Source: CALBPI01 sp039814545
GTDB taxonomy: Bacteria > Pseudomonadota > Gammaproteobacteria > Steroidobacterales > Woeseiaceae
Direction of reading: 5' to 3'
Assembly: GCA_039814545.1 (NCBI GenBank)
Contig: JBCCBB010000005.1
Coordinates: 5,419 to 69,418 of the forward strand
Length of the DNA stretch: 64,000 bases
Position numbers and translations under genes: made by a program. A model generated the notes under the pieces. The model searched no databases. It had not been told where the DNA came from and saw only the letters and a list, made by a program, of their open reading frames with translations. Below are positions 36,905 to 44,561 of the stretch, piece by piece; within the stretch, counting starts at the first letter, position 1, and every line of letters starts with the position of its first letter.

Positions 36905-37738
36905 ATGAAGTTCGAGCCCCGCCCCGCGGACAACAGCGTCAACGTGACCGCGCGCCACCCGCTTGCAGACGCTACGGTGCTCGTACTGGGGCTGGGTGCG
37001 GTCGTGCTGCTGGTGACCATCGTGCTGGCGTTCTTCGCCGACGCGCTCGTCGCGCGCATCAGCATCAAGACCGAGATGCGCTGGTTTGGCGGCATGTCGC
37101 TGCCCGCGGTTGTCGAGGAGTTTGAAGACACCAGCACGAGCGAAGAACAAGCACTGTCGGGTCTGCTCACGCGGCTCACGCAGCACTGGGAAAGCGACTA
37201 CACGTTTCGCTTGCGTATCAGCGAGGACGCCGCACCCAATGCTCTGGCCTTTCCGGGCGGACTGATCGTCGTGACGCGCGGCCTACTCGACAATGTTGAG
37301 TCTGAAAACGAGCTGGCCTTCGTCCTCGCGCACGAGCTTGGCCATTTCAGAAACCGCGACCACCTGCGCGGCCTCGGTCGCGGCGTCGCAATCTCGCTTG
37401 TGGTCGGCACCATGACCTCGGGCGGCAGTGGCGGCTTCGGATTCGGCATTGCTGACATCGCGTTGCGTGGTTTTGGGCGCGAACAGGAAACGGACGCTGA
37501 CGTGTTTGCACTGGGGATGGTTTACGCCGAGTACGGCCACGTCGGCGAATCGTGGCGCTTCTTCGAGCGCATCCAGTCGGCCTTCGGCGACGGCAATGCC
37601 GTGCTCAACTATCTTGAAACCCACCCGCTGCCCGGCAGTCGAATCGATGACTTAAAGCGCCTCGCGCGCGAGCGCGGCTGGCCGACAGAAGGTACGCTTG
37701 TCCCCTGGAATCCGGGGTTAGACACCCAACAGGACTGA
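36905..37738 (+). CDS. M48 family membrane metalloprotease
   Basis: 277 residues from ATG 36905, 4 bases after the previous stop. One membrane segment (about 22-46, TVLVLGLGAVVLLVTIVLAFF) precedes the protease domain. The zinc site HELGH is at residues 143-147 and the third ligand probably lies in GREQETDADVFAL. NALAFPGGLIVVTRGLL is the typical M48 entry to the active site. HtpX-like quality control of membrane proteins is the known role of relatives. The two YbjQ genes upstream suggest a shared function. Confidence 0.92.
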   Translation: MKFEPRPADNSVNVTARHPLADATVLVLGLGAVVLLVTIVLAFFADALVARISIKTEMRWFGGMSLPAVVEEFEDTSTSEEQALSGLLTRLTQHWESDYTFRLRISEDAAPNALAFPGGLIVVTRGLLDNVESENELAFVLAHELGHFRNRDHLRGLGRGVAISLVVGTMTSGGSGGFGFGIADIALRGFGREQETDADVFALGMVYAEYGHVGESWRFFERIQSAFGDGNAVLNYLETHPLPGSRIDDLKRLARERGWPTEGTLVPWNPGLDTQQD

Positions 37739-37741
37739 ATC

Positions 37742-38500
37742 ATGCCCAATCCCATTAACCTGGCCACGTCGCTCGCCGCGACCACGGTCACGCTCCCACG
37801 CGGGCTCATGACGCACGCGGCGGCCACGCAACCCGAACGCCCGCTCGAACTCTACGAAATGGAGAACTGCCCCTACTGCCGCGTCGTGCGCGAAGCGCTG
37901 TCGGCGCTCGACATCGACGCACTCGTGTACCCCTGCCCAAAGCGTGGCGAACGTTACCGCCCGCGCGTCGTGGAACTGGGCGGCAAGGCGTCGTTCCCGT
38001 TTCTCGTGGATCCCAACACGGGCCAACAGATGTACGAGTCGGCGGACATCATCGACTACCTCTACAGCACCTACGGCGGGCGCCGGCCGCTGCCGCGCGC
38101 AGCCATCAAGCTACTTGTGCAGCCGGCTGCCAGTCTGGCTTCGGCACTGCGCGCCGGCGCCGGACTGCGCATGCGCCCTTCGCACGCACCCGAGCAGCCA
38201 TTGGAGTTATTCAGCCTCGAGTCGAGCCCGTTTGCGCGATTCGTCCGCGAACGCCTGTGTGAGCTCGAGCTGCCCTACCGCTTGCGCAACATGGGCCGCA
38301 CACGTGCGGGTGACTTCATCCCGCCGGCCGTACGCCGACGCCTCATGCCGCGCTACGCGCACGCAGGCCGAAACCGCAAAGCGCTGGCGGAACGGACGGG
38401 CACGGTGCAGGTCCCATACCTCTACGACCCCAACACCGATACGGGTCTCTACGAGTCCGACGCCATCATCGCGTACCTCACCGAGACCTACGCCGCCTGA
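37742..38500 (+). CDS. Double GST-N (thioredoxin-fold) domain protein
   Basis: 252 residues, starting 4 bases after the M48 stop. Two glutathione S-transferase N-terminal domains are arranged in tandem, at about residues 34-112 and 154-250. The first has MENCPYCRVV with a glutaredoxin-like CPYC pair. The second has ESSPFARFV at the same place and no cysteine. Each closes with a YESA/SD.I..YL segment, the glutathione gamma-glutamyl site. No helical GST C-terminal domain is present. Perhaps a glutathione-binding redox adaptor. Confidence 0.87.
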   Translation: MPNPINLATSLAATTVTLPRGLMTHAAATQPERPLELYEMENCPYCRVVREALSALDIDALVYPCPKRGERYRPRVVELGGKASFPFLVDPNTGQQMYESADIIDYLYSTYGGRRPLPRAAIKLLVQPAASLASALRAGAGLRMRPSHAPEQPLELFSLESSPFARFVRERLCELELPYRLRNMGRTRAGDFIPPAVRRRLMPRYAHAGRNRKALAERTGTVQVPYLYDPNTDTGLYESDAIIAYLTETYAA

Positions 38501-38514
38501 CCGGAGCCTCCCGC

Positions 38515-38895
38515 ATGCGCAATCCACTATTTGTGATCCTCACGCTACTGTTGGCCCTCGTTGCGGGTAGCGCCAGTGCCGGTGAGGTCATCGCCAAGTT
38601 CTCGGGCTCTCGCGGCAAGACGACTGTCGCGTTTGAAACCGACGGGCCCTGGTTGCTCGAGTGGCGCATCAACAGCGAATACGTGCGGCAGTCGTCGTTC
38701 GAGCTGAACCTTATCAATGCCGATACGGGGCTGTTCGACAGCCGCATTCTGCAAACCAAGCGCCTCGGCAACGGGCTGAAGCTGTTCCGCCAGGAAGGTC
38801 GCTGGCGCTTCGAAGTCAGTGGTAACTTCACGGACTGGTACCTGACCGTCGAGCAACTGACGGAAGCCGAAGCCGAGCAGTACACGCCCCGTTAG
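38515..38895 (+). CDS. Small exported protein of unknown function
   Basis: 126 residues, ATG 38515 with GGAG just upstream. A classic signal peptide ends SASA before GEVIAKFSG. The mature part of about 103 residues is rich in beta-strand patterns (TTVAFETDGPWLLEWRIN, WRFEVSGNFTDWYLTV) and has no cysteine. No family recognised. It follows the double GST-N gene on the same strand. Confidence 0.78.
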   Translation: MRNPLFVILTLLLALVAGSASAGEVIAKFSGSRGKTTVAFETDGPWLLEWRINSEYVRQSSFELNLINADTGLFDSRILQTKRLGNGLKLFRQEGRWRFEVSGNFTDWYLTVEQLTEAEAEQYTPR

Positions 38896-38904
38896 GGCGA
38901 GCCG

Positions 38905-39396
38905 TCAGGCCGCGATACGCTGGCCCAGGCGTGCCTGAATCTGGCGCGCAAACGGCAACGGCACGCGGCGCGGTAGTGTGAGGTGCACCTTGCGCACATT
39001 CAGAAAGATCCAGCGGTGCTCGAGGATGTTGAAGGCTGCGGCCAAGTCCCAGACGGGCGGCAGCACGTACACCACTTCCTTGCCCACGCGGCGCAGCTCG
39101 GCGTCGAAACGATCGGGGTCATCGATGTGCTCGGCGGTATGGGAGCACAACACCGTCTCGAACTGGCCGTCGTCAAAAGGTAGCCGGTAGATGTTCTTCA
39201 CCTGAACGAAGTTCGGGACATCAGCGTGCTGCGTGATGTCGGCGTTGACGCCACCACCGTCAACGGCGCCGCAACAGATGTTGAGGTCCCAGCGACGTGC
39301 GCCGACGATCCTGGTCTTCAGGTGCCGGTAGCTGTACCAGTGAAGGAACACGACGATCATCGTAACGGCGACGACGAGTGCAAAGAACAGAGCCAT
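38905..39396 (-). CDS. Membrane-anchored methyltransferase-like protein
   Basis: 163 residues from ATG 39396, preceded by GGGGGT; a GTG at 39402 is an alternative. One membrane segment (ALFFALVVAVTMIVVFLHWY) is followed by a degenerate class I methyltransferase fold. The glycine loop reads DLNICCGAVDGGGVNADI, then IYRLPFDDGQFETVLCSHTAEHIDDPDRFDAELRRV, which is typical of SAM-dependent methyltransferases of the Methyltransf_11 type. The domain is shorter than usual, so activity is uncertain. It lies downstream of a phosphoribosyltransferase gene on the same strand. Confidence 0.72.
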   Translation of the reverse strand: MALFFALVVAVTMIVVFLHWYSYRHLKTRIVGARRWDLNICCGAVDGGGVNADITQHADVPNFVQVKNIYRLPFDDGQFETVLCSHTAEHIDDPDRFDAELRRVGKEVVYVLPPVWDLAAAFNILEHRWIFLNVRKVHLTLPRRVPLPFARQIQARLGQRIAA

Positions 39397-39470
39397 GGGC
39401 ACCCCCGGGATTGCGGGCAGGCAAAGTGCCGGAGCCTATCAGACGCCCTGTGACGGTTTCGTGACGGCGG

Positions 39471-40046
39471 CTAGTCGCGAGCCCGCACGTCTGCCACAAA
39501 GGGCTTGTGCGCAGCAATCTCGTCAGCGTCGAGACCTACGAGCTCATAGGGCAACACGAGCCAGTCCTGCGTTTCGTGCAGGTAATAGTCGGGAGCTGCG
39601 CCTGACTTGTTGAGGTCGGGTTTGTGCCAGATCGTGGCTGTTCGCACGTCATCGGGCATGTTGCGCTTGAGCTTGGTCGCCAGCCGGCGGCGCACGACAT
39701 CGAGTGTCGAGCCCGAACCCGACACATCGTCCACGATGAGCAAGCGGTCTTCGGCGTCGAGCGTTTCCAGCAGGTACTGCGTGCCATGCACGCGAATCTC
39801 AGCGGCCGGGTCGCCAACCATAGTCTCGTAGTGCGCGAGGCCGCGGTACGACGTACGCAAGGCAATGTGGTTGGTCTCGACGCCCAGATACTGCAGGCAC
39901 TCCTGCACGTAGATGCCCACGGAACTGCCACCGCGCCAGAGACCCACGAGAAACGTCGGCCGGAAGCCAGAGTTGAAAATCGCTACACCGAGCCGAAAGC
40001 CGTCTTCGATGAGCGCCTGTTCACTCACAAATGTCTTCGTTGCCAT
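39471..40046 (-). CDS. Phosphoribosyltransferase (hypoxanthine/guanine-like)
   Basis: 191 residues from ATG 40046. A type I phosphoribosyltransferase: the PRPP loop is DRLLIVDDVSGSGSTLDVV, and the pyrophosphate segment is LVGLWRGGSSVGIYVQECL. SFRPTF/FRPTFLVG at the front is conserved with its divergent neighbour. The base is not determined by the visible hood region, and xanthine, hypoxanthine or guanine are possible. It is transcribed away from the paralogue at 40100. Confidence 0.87.
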   Translation of the reverse strand: MATKTFVSEQALIEDGFRLGVAIFNSGFRPTFLVGLWRGGSSVGIYVQECLQYLGVETNHIALRTSYRGLAHYETMVGDPAAEIRVHGTQYLLETLDAEDRLLIVDDVSGSGSTLDVVRRRLATKLKRNMPDDVRTATIWHKPDLNKSGAAPDYYLHETQDWLVLPYELVGLDADEIAAHKPFVADVRARD

Positions 40047-40070
40047 ACGCCAGTCTAGCACCGGCTTGCA

Positions 40071-40089
40071 CGCGCGCGCCGCGCGCGCG
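40071..40089. repeat. Alternating CG palindrome between the two phosphoribosyltransferase genes
   Basis: Nine alternating C/G bases (40071-40079), one C, then nine G/C bases (40081-40089), almost a perfect palindrome in the 53-base divergent gap. It could be a left-handed-DNA-prone tract or a binding site shared by both genes, or simply GC-rich chance sequence. Confidence 0.4.
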
Positions 40090-40099
40090 ACAGTGGGTC

Positions 40100-40666
40100 A
40101 TGGTGGACAAGCTCTACATTGACGCCCAGGACCTGCTCGAGGACAGTTTCAAACTCGGGGCGGATATCGTGGCCAGTGGCTTTCGGCCCAGCTTCATTCT
40201 CGCGCTCTGGCGTGGGGCCGCGCCGATCGGTATTGCCGTGCAAGAGTTTCTGGCGTGGCACAGTATCGAAACCGACCACATTGCTGTGCGCACGGCGTCG
40301 TACACAGGCATAGACAATCAGTCGCGTGAGATTGCCATCTACGGCATGGGCTACCTCGTCAAGAATGTGACCCATGAAGATCGGCTGCTGATCGTCGATG
40401 ACGTCTTCGACACGGGCCATACGATCGAGGCGATCATCGCCGAGCTGCGCGCCAAGACCCGGCGCAACGCACCACAGGACATCCGCGTTGCGGTGCCCTG
40501 GTACAAGCCTTCACGCAACGAGACGGGCCGTGTGCCCGACTACTTCCGTCACGAAACGACACGCTGGCTCAAATTCCCGCATTCGCTGGAGGGGCTGACG
40601 CCCGCAGAGGTGCGCACGCACCGCCCGGCGCTCGCCGACATCCTGGCCGACGCCAAGACAACCTAG
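40100..40666 (+). CDS. Phosphoribosyltransferase (hypoxanthine/guanine-like), divergent paralogue
   Basis: 188 residues from ATG 40100. The PRPP loop is DRLLIVDDVFDTGHTIEAI and the pyrophosphate loop FILALWRGAAPIGIAVQEFL. SGFRPSF, IETDHIAVRTASY and the C-terminal PDYFRHETTRWLKFP find clear counterparts in the leftward neighbour (SGFRPTF, VETNHIALRTSY, PDYYLHETQDWLVLP). The two are paralogues with different hood sequences, so perhaps different bases. The stop interlocks (CTAG at 40663-40666) with that of the PhyH-like gene. Confidence 0.88.
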   Translation: MVDKLYIDAQDLLEDSFKLGADIVASGFRPSFILALWRGAAPIGIAVQEFLAWHSIETDHIAVRTASYTGIDNQSREIAIYGMGYLVKNVTHEDRLLIVDDVFDTGHTIEAIIAELRAKTRRNAPQDIRVAVPWYKPSRNETGRVPDYFRHETTRWLKFPHSLEGLTPAEVRTHRPALADILADAKTT

Positions 40667-41505
40667 AGTCGGAAGGGTGGCAGCGTCGGCCGCTGCAGCC
40701 AGTTTAATGGGGACCATTCCACGAGCTGCTCTGTCACGTGCATCGTGAAGGCGTGCCGTGATTTCTGCGAGCGGTTCTCGGAACTGTAGTGCGGCATGCG
40801 CTCGTGGAACAGCACGACACTGCCCGCGGGCACGGGCACGGGCACGGCCGGCTCACTGCCCTGCCAGGGCGTGTCGTCGAGGGTATCGAGACCGCCTTCA
40901 CGCGCGCGCCAATCCACGGTGTAGCGCTCGCGCAGCGGCAGCCGATGCGCGCCCGGCTGCATCCAGAGGCAGCCATTGGTCTCCGTTGCATCCTCGACGG
41001 CCACCCAGACACCCGTGACGCCCGGTGGCGCCGAGATCAGGTAGCTCGCGTCCTGGTGCCAGCGCACCTCACCGCCAATGCCGGGCTGTTTGAAGATGTA
41101 CATGGTCTGCATGACCACAGGAGCGCTGTAGCCCAGGTCGCGCAGCGCGGCGCCGAACCAGGGGTGGCTGCAAAACGTGCGAAAGGTCGTGTCGCGATCG
41201 TGCAGCGCGTGGCCGATCTTGTTGATGGCCAGCGATTTGTCGCGATTCAGGCTGCCCGATTCGTCGACGGCCCCGGCTTCGAGAAAACAGTGCACGGCCT
41301 CGGACGAATCGAAGAAGTAGTCGTCGCGACCTGAATCCCGGTCATCGGTTCGAAACACCGTGCGGTGCGCGTCGGCGTCGAACGCCTCGACGATGTCGAA
41401 CGCCGCAGCCTGCAAAGCATGCATCTGCGCGGGCCGAAACACGCCCTCGATGGCCAGGAAGCCCTGCTCCCCAAACGTTTCGATATCCGTATCGGACAGG
41501 GCCAT
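40663..41505 (-). CDS. Phytanoyl-CoA dioxygenase family (PhyH) protein
   Basis: 280 residues from ATG 41505, 3 bases after the ureG stop, so probably the last gene of the urease transcript. It has the non-haem iron set of 2-oxoglutarate oxygenases: His150 and Asp152 in RWHQDASYL and a distal histidine in MPHYSSENRS, with a nearby arginine for 2-oxoglutarate. EGVFRPAQMHAL and GCLWMQPGAHR are also PhyH features. The substrate is unknown. No link of such enzymes to urea metabolism is established. Confidence 0.87.
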   Translation of the reverse strand: MALSDTDIETFGEQGFLAIEGVFRPAQMHALQAAAFDIVEAFDADAHRTVFRTDDRDSGRDDYFFDSSEAVHCFLEAGAVDESGSLNRDKSLAINKIGHALHDRDTTFRTFCSHPWFGAALRDLGYSAPVVMQTMYIFKQPGIGGEVRWHQDASYLISAPPGVTGVWVAVEDATETNGCLWMQPGAHRLPLRERYTVDWRAREGGLDTLDDTPWQGSEPAVPVPVPAGSVVLFHERMPHYSSENRSQKSRHAFTMHVTEQLVEWSPLNWLQRPTLPPFRL

Positions 41506-41508
41506 GGC

Positions 41509-42174
41509 TTATCCGGCGCTTGCCGTTGCCCTGTTTGTGAGACCACCCGCCTCGATCACAAACTCGGCGACGGCGTCGACCTGTTCGCCAGCGCGCACAT
41601 TCGTGAAGAGGAAGGGTCGCTCGCCACGCATCTTGCGCGCGTCACGGTCCATGACCTCTAGGCTGGCGCCCACCATTGGCGCGAGATCGATCTTGTTGAT
41701 CACGAGCAGATCGGACCGCGTGATGCCCGGGCCGCCTTTGCGCGGAATCTTGTCGCCGGCCGAGACATCGATGACGTAAATCGTAATGTCGGCCAGCTCG
41801 GGCGAGAACGTGGCTGCCAGGTTGTCGCCGCCCGACTCGATGATGACCAGATCAAGATCTTCAAAACGCCCGTGCATCTCGCGCACGGCGGCCAGGTTCA
41901 TCGAGGCGTCCTCGCGAATCGCCGTGTGCGGGCAGCCCCCCGTCTCGACACCGATGATGCGCTCGGGCGGCAGCACGCCGGACCGGGTCAGAAACTCGGC
42001 GTCCTCGCGCGTGTAGATGTCGTTGGTGATTGCGGCCACCGAAAACTGGTCGCGCAGGCGTTTACACAACGCCTCGGTCAGTGCCGTCTTACCCGAACCG
42101 ACGGGTCCGCCGATGCCCAGCCTCAAAGGTCCGTTGCTGCTCAACACACGTCTCCCACGTGAGCCCATACCCAT
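41509..42174 (-). CDS. ureG: Urease accessory GTPase
   Basis: 221 residues from ATG 42174; the first 10-17 residues are not conserved and a later GTG or TTG is possible. It supplies GTP hydrolysis and nickel for urease maturation. The P-loop is GIGGPVGSGKTAL; the nickel-binding CPH is in VETGGCPHTAIR; NKIDLAP gives guanine specificity. It is separated from ureF by two inserted genes, unlike the usual ureEFG order. Confidence 0.96.
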   Translation of the reverse strand: MGMGSRGRRVLSSNGPLRLGIGGPVGSGKTALTEALCKRLRDQFSVAAITNDIYTREDAEFLTRSGVLPPERIIGVETGGCPHTAIREDASMNLAAVREMHGRFEDLDLVIIESGGDNLAATFSPELADITIYVIDVSAGDKIPRKGGPGITRSDLLVINKIDLAPMVGASLEVMDRDARKMRGERPFLFTNVRAGEQVDAVAEFVIEAGGLTNRATASAG

Positions 42175-42224
42175 GCTCGACTATCGAACAACGTTCGGGT
42201 CCGCGCAAGCACGGTGCCGCGCAC

Positions 42225-42932
42225 TCATTCGAGATAGACATCGATTTCATCGAGCACGCGCTCGAGTGCCGCGTCGGCGGACTCGTACTGCAGGCGCAGC
42301 TGGCCGATGAGGTCGAGCTTGAACAGCGCGAGGTTGCGGATGATGCGCATCTCGGGCAACGGTGGATCCTCCCCGACGGGTATGTCGTCGAGGTTGAACG
42401 GACTGTCCGGCACATAGCCAATCGCAAGGTTGTCGACGATGAAGCGATCAAAATTCATCTGCTGGACCGTCAACAGGTCCTGCTGGGACACGCCTATCGC
42501 GAACAGCGCGGCACTCATCCGGGCTAAGGACTGGCGCAGCGAATCGCTCGTAAGCAATGCCAGTTCGCCCGAATTTTCTAGATCGTCATAGACGTTCATC
42601 TCCGGCGTAAAGCGCGGCCCGAACAGGTAGCCGGCCATGAGCGTCTGTTTCTTCTCCGGCCCGAAGTCTTCGGTGCCCTCCCAATAGACGATCTCCCGAA
42701 GCGCGCGCGCGACCTGGTCCGTATCCTCGATCGCGGATGCCAGCCGCTCTCGCGTCGCAACGACGTTGTCCCGGAGCGCCGCGATCCTCGCCGCCTCCTT
42801 CTTGCGATCTTGCCGGTCGGCCACCCAGCCATCGGCCCAGAGCGCAATCAGGACACCCAGCACGATGATCGCGAGCTCAGCGATGAGTCGAACGGGGAGA
42901 CTGGTGGCTTCCTGGGACTGGGGCTTACTCAT
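42225..42932 (-). CDS. DUF6090-like membrane-anchored protein inside the urease operon
   Basis: 235 residues from ATG 42932, with AGGAG before it and an 8-base overlap with the preceding gene. One membrane segment near the N-terminus (LIAELAIIVLGVLIALWADGW, about 16-36) leads into a long helical region (QDRKKEAARIAALRDNVVATRERLASAI). The layout strongly resembles proteins annotated DUF6090 in other phyla. The remaining 180 residues are acidic and helical. Function unknown. It sits between ureF and ureG, with the CpcT-like gene. Confidence 0.7.
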   Translation of the reverse strand: MSKPQSQEATSLPVRLIAELAIIVLGVLIALWADGWVADRQDRKKEAARIAALRDNVVATRERLASAIEDTDQVARALREIVYWEGTEDFGPEKKQTLMAGYLFGPRFTPEMNVYDDLENSGELALLTSDSLRQSLARMSAALFAIGVSQQDLLTVQQMNFDRFIVDNLAIGYVPDSPFNLDDIPVGEDPPLPEMRIIRNLALFKLDLIGQLRLQYESADAALERVLDEIDVYLE

Positions 42933-43893
42933 CTAAGGTCTCCTGGCTGACCGTCCGGCCCTGTCGTCTTGGTGACTTGGGGCTGACGCGACCATCATCG
43001 TAAGCGGCATCGGGGCGCCTGAGACAGCGGAGCTTCATGTCTTCTGCGGCCAGTGCGATGTTGTCCGAGTCCCGTACGCGGGCCTGCGAGTAGATTCGGC
43101 CCCGGTTCCTAGCCCGCAACACGAGGCCACGGGTGTCGTCGGCCGCGTAGCGTTGCAACACCCAGGTCCAGCCGTCGCGCTCGATGGCGCCACCCTGGTC
43201 ATGGGCCCAGACGGCGCGTTCATCCGTGAAAGTACATCGGAAGGGCCGCGCTTTGCGCGCATGCGTCGGTGTGTCACCGCGCATTCCAAACAGGTACTCA
43301 CCCGCTGCACTGAGCCCGCGATCGGCAAACCAGATCGCATCTGTGCTCAGCATGAGGTATTCGTCGAGATACACGCGCTGGCCAAAGCGGGCGGACTCAA
43401 AGCTACAGGCGCCCTCATCGAGTCGACCTACTAAGCGATCGCCTTCGCGCTGCCAGAACAGATCGCAACCCGGCCACACAGTCGTGTCTTCAGGCCGAAG
43501 CTCGGCCAGCAACTCAGGCTTTCGATAAGCGCCGAGCAATGCATCCGTATCGGGCGGGATGTGCACGCGTAGCCGCAGCTGTTGCCGCTCTGGATCGATC
43601 GACACCGCGTAAACCCGCTGCCGGTACACCGCCTCCGGATCGCCATCGCGGTACTGCTCGGCGTAATACACGTATTCACCGAACGCGGGCAAATCTACAC
43701 GACGGAATATTGAGTGCCGACGGTAGTTGCGCTGTTCCGGCGGCAGCCTGGCGAGCCGCTGCTCCTCAACCTGCAAGGCGCTGTCGTAGCGCCCCGGAAA
43801 CCAGTCTGCGAAATCCGCGAGATCCGCCTCGGGACCCTCTGCCCACGCGGTCTGCGCATAAAGCCAGACCAACGCGGCGAAGAACGCGCGCAT
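42925..43893 (-). CDS. CpcT/CpeT-like exported protein inside the urease operon
   Basis: 322 residues from ATG 43893 (a GTG at 43896 is possible). A signal peptide ends TAWA before EGPE. The mature protein has WFPGRYDSALQVEEQ, HSIFRRVDLPAFGEYVYYAEQYRDGDPEAVYRQRVY and VWPGCDLFWQREGDRLVG, the pattern of CpcT/CpeT chromophore-lyase relatives. In cyanobacteria these attach bilins to phycobiliproteins; most non-cyanobacterial relatives have no known role. Its start overlaps the ureF stop (TGATG), so it is coupled to the urease operon. Confidence 0.75.
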   Translation of the reverse strand: MRAFFAALVWLYAQTAWAEGPEADLADFADWFPGRYDSALQVEEQRLARLPPEQRNYRRHSIFRRVDLPAFGEYVYYAEQYRDGDPEAVYRQRVYAVSIDPERQQLRLRVHIPPDTDALLGAYRKPELLAELRPEDTTVWPGCDLFWQREGDRLVGRLDEGACSFESARFGQRVYLDEYLMLSTDAIWFADRGLSAAGEYLFGMRGDTPTHARKARPFRCTFTDERAVWAHDQGGAIERDGWTWVLQRYAADDTRGLVLRARNRGRIYSQARVRDSDNIALAAEDMKLRCLRRPDAAYDDGRVSPKSPRRQGRTVSQETLDE

Positions 43894-44561
43894 CACGACC
43901 GGAACAGCCGCGTGTACTGCGTCTCGTGTTGCATGGCAGCGATGTCGGAAGCCAGCGTCGTGCTGGACAGATCGTCGAGCGCCGTCGCACCGGCCCGCGC
44001 GACCGCCGCATCGACAGCCGCTTCGAGCTGGGCCGTGATGCGCTGACCGTCGGTCTGCCCCAGCGGCACGAGTCGCACGGCTGCCGAGACGAGATTGGCA
44101 ACGAACGCGTGCGCGTAGCCCGTTAGCGTGGCGCGCTTGGGAACGCCGTGCGCGGCAGCGGCAGCGCCGACCGCCACAGGGTAGGCACAGTCGTCAGGCA
44201 ACATCTCAAGCGATGCGTCTGGCCACGTGGCGCGCACGGTGCCGACGAACGCCGTGCCCTGCGCCTGCGTTTCGGTAACGCGCTCTGCGGTGCCCGAGAA
44301 CGCGAGTGCGAGCTCGGATAATTCGTTAACCGGCGCGCCCTCGCTTACTGCACGCCAGGCGGCCCCACAGAGCACCAGATCCGACTGACCACTGCCCTGC
44401 CTGATGAGCTCGGCGATCCAGTCGCGCACAGGTTCGGGCCGGGTCAGCCCTTCATGCTCGATCTGCCACTCGAGCCCGTGACTGAAGGCGTAAGCGCCGA
44501 CGGGAAACGACGGCGACAGCCAGCTCATGAGCCGGTACAGCGCAGCCGCGTCGTCGCGCAT
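43893..44561 (-). CDS. ureF: Urease accessory protein UreF
   Basis: 222 residues; ATG overlaps the ureE stop by one base (TGATG). It acts in the UreD-UreF-UreG complex that loads nickel into apo-urease. The helical protein has LMSWLSPSFPVGAYAFSHGLEWQIE near the N-terminus and an alanine-rich C-terminal end, AVRLVPLGQTDGQRITAQLE, both characteristic. The 3' end overlaps the CpcT-like gene. Confidence 0.95.
   Translation of the reverse strand: MRDDAAALYRLMSWLSPSFPVGAYAFSHGLEWQIEHEGLTRPEPVRDWIAELIRQGSGQSDLVLCGAAWRAVSEGAPVNELSELALAFSGTAERVTETQAQGTAFVGTVRATWPDASLEMLPDDCAYPVAVGAAAAAHGVPKRATLTGYAHAFVANLVSAAVRLVPLGQTDGQRITAQLEAAVDAAVARAGATALDDLSSTTLASDIAAMQHETQYTRLFRS

Noticed and set aside
42925..43893. 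Evidence of a phycobilisome or bilin pathway
   Set aside because: Only one CpcT/CpeT-like gene is seen, without phycobiliprotein or bilin-synthesis genes. The family is wider than cyanobacteria.
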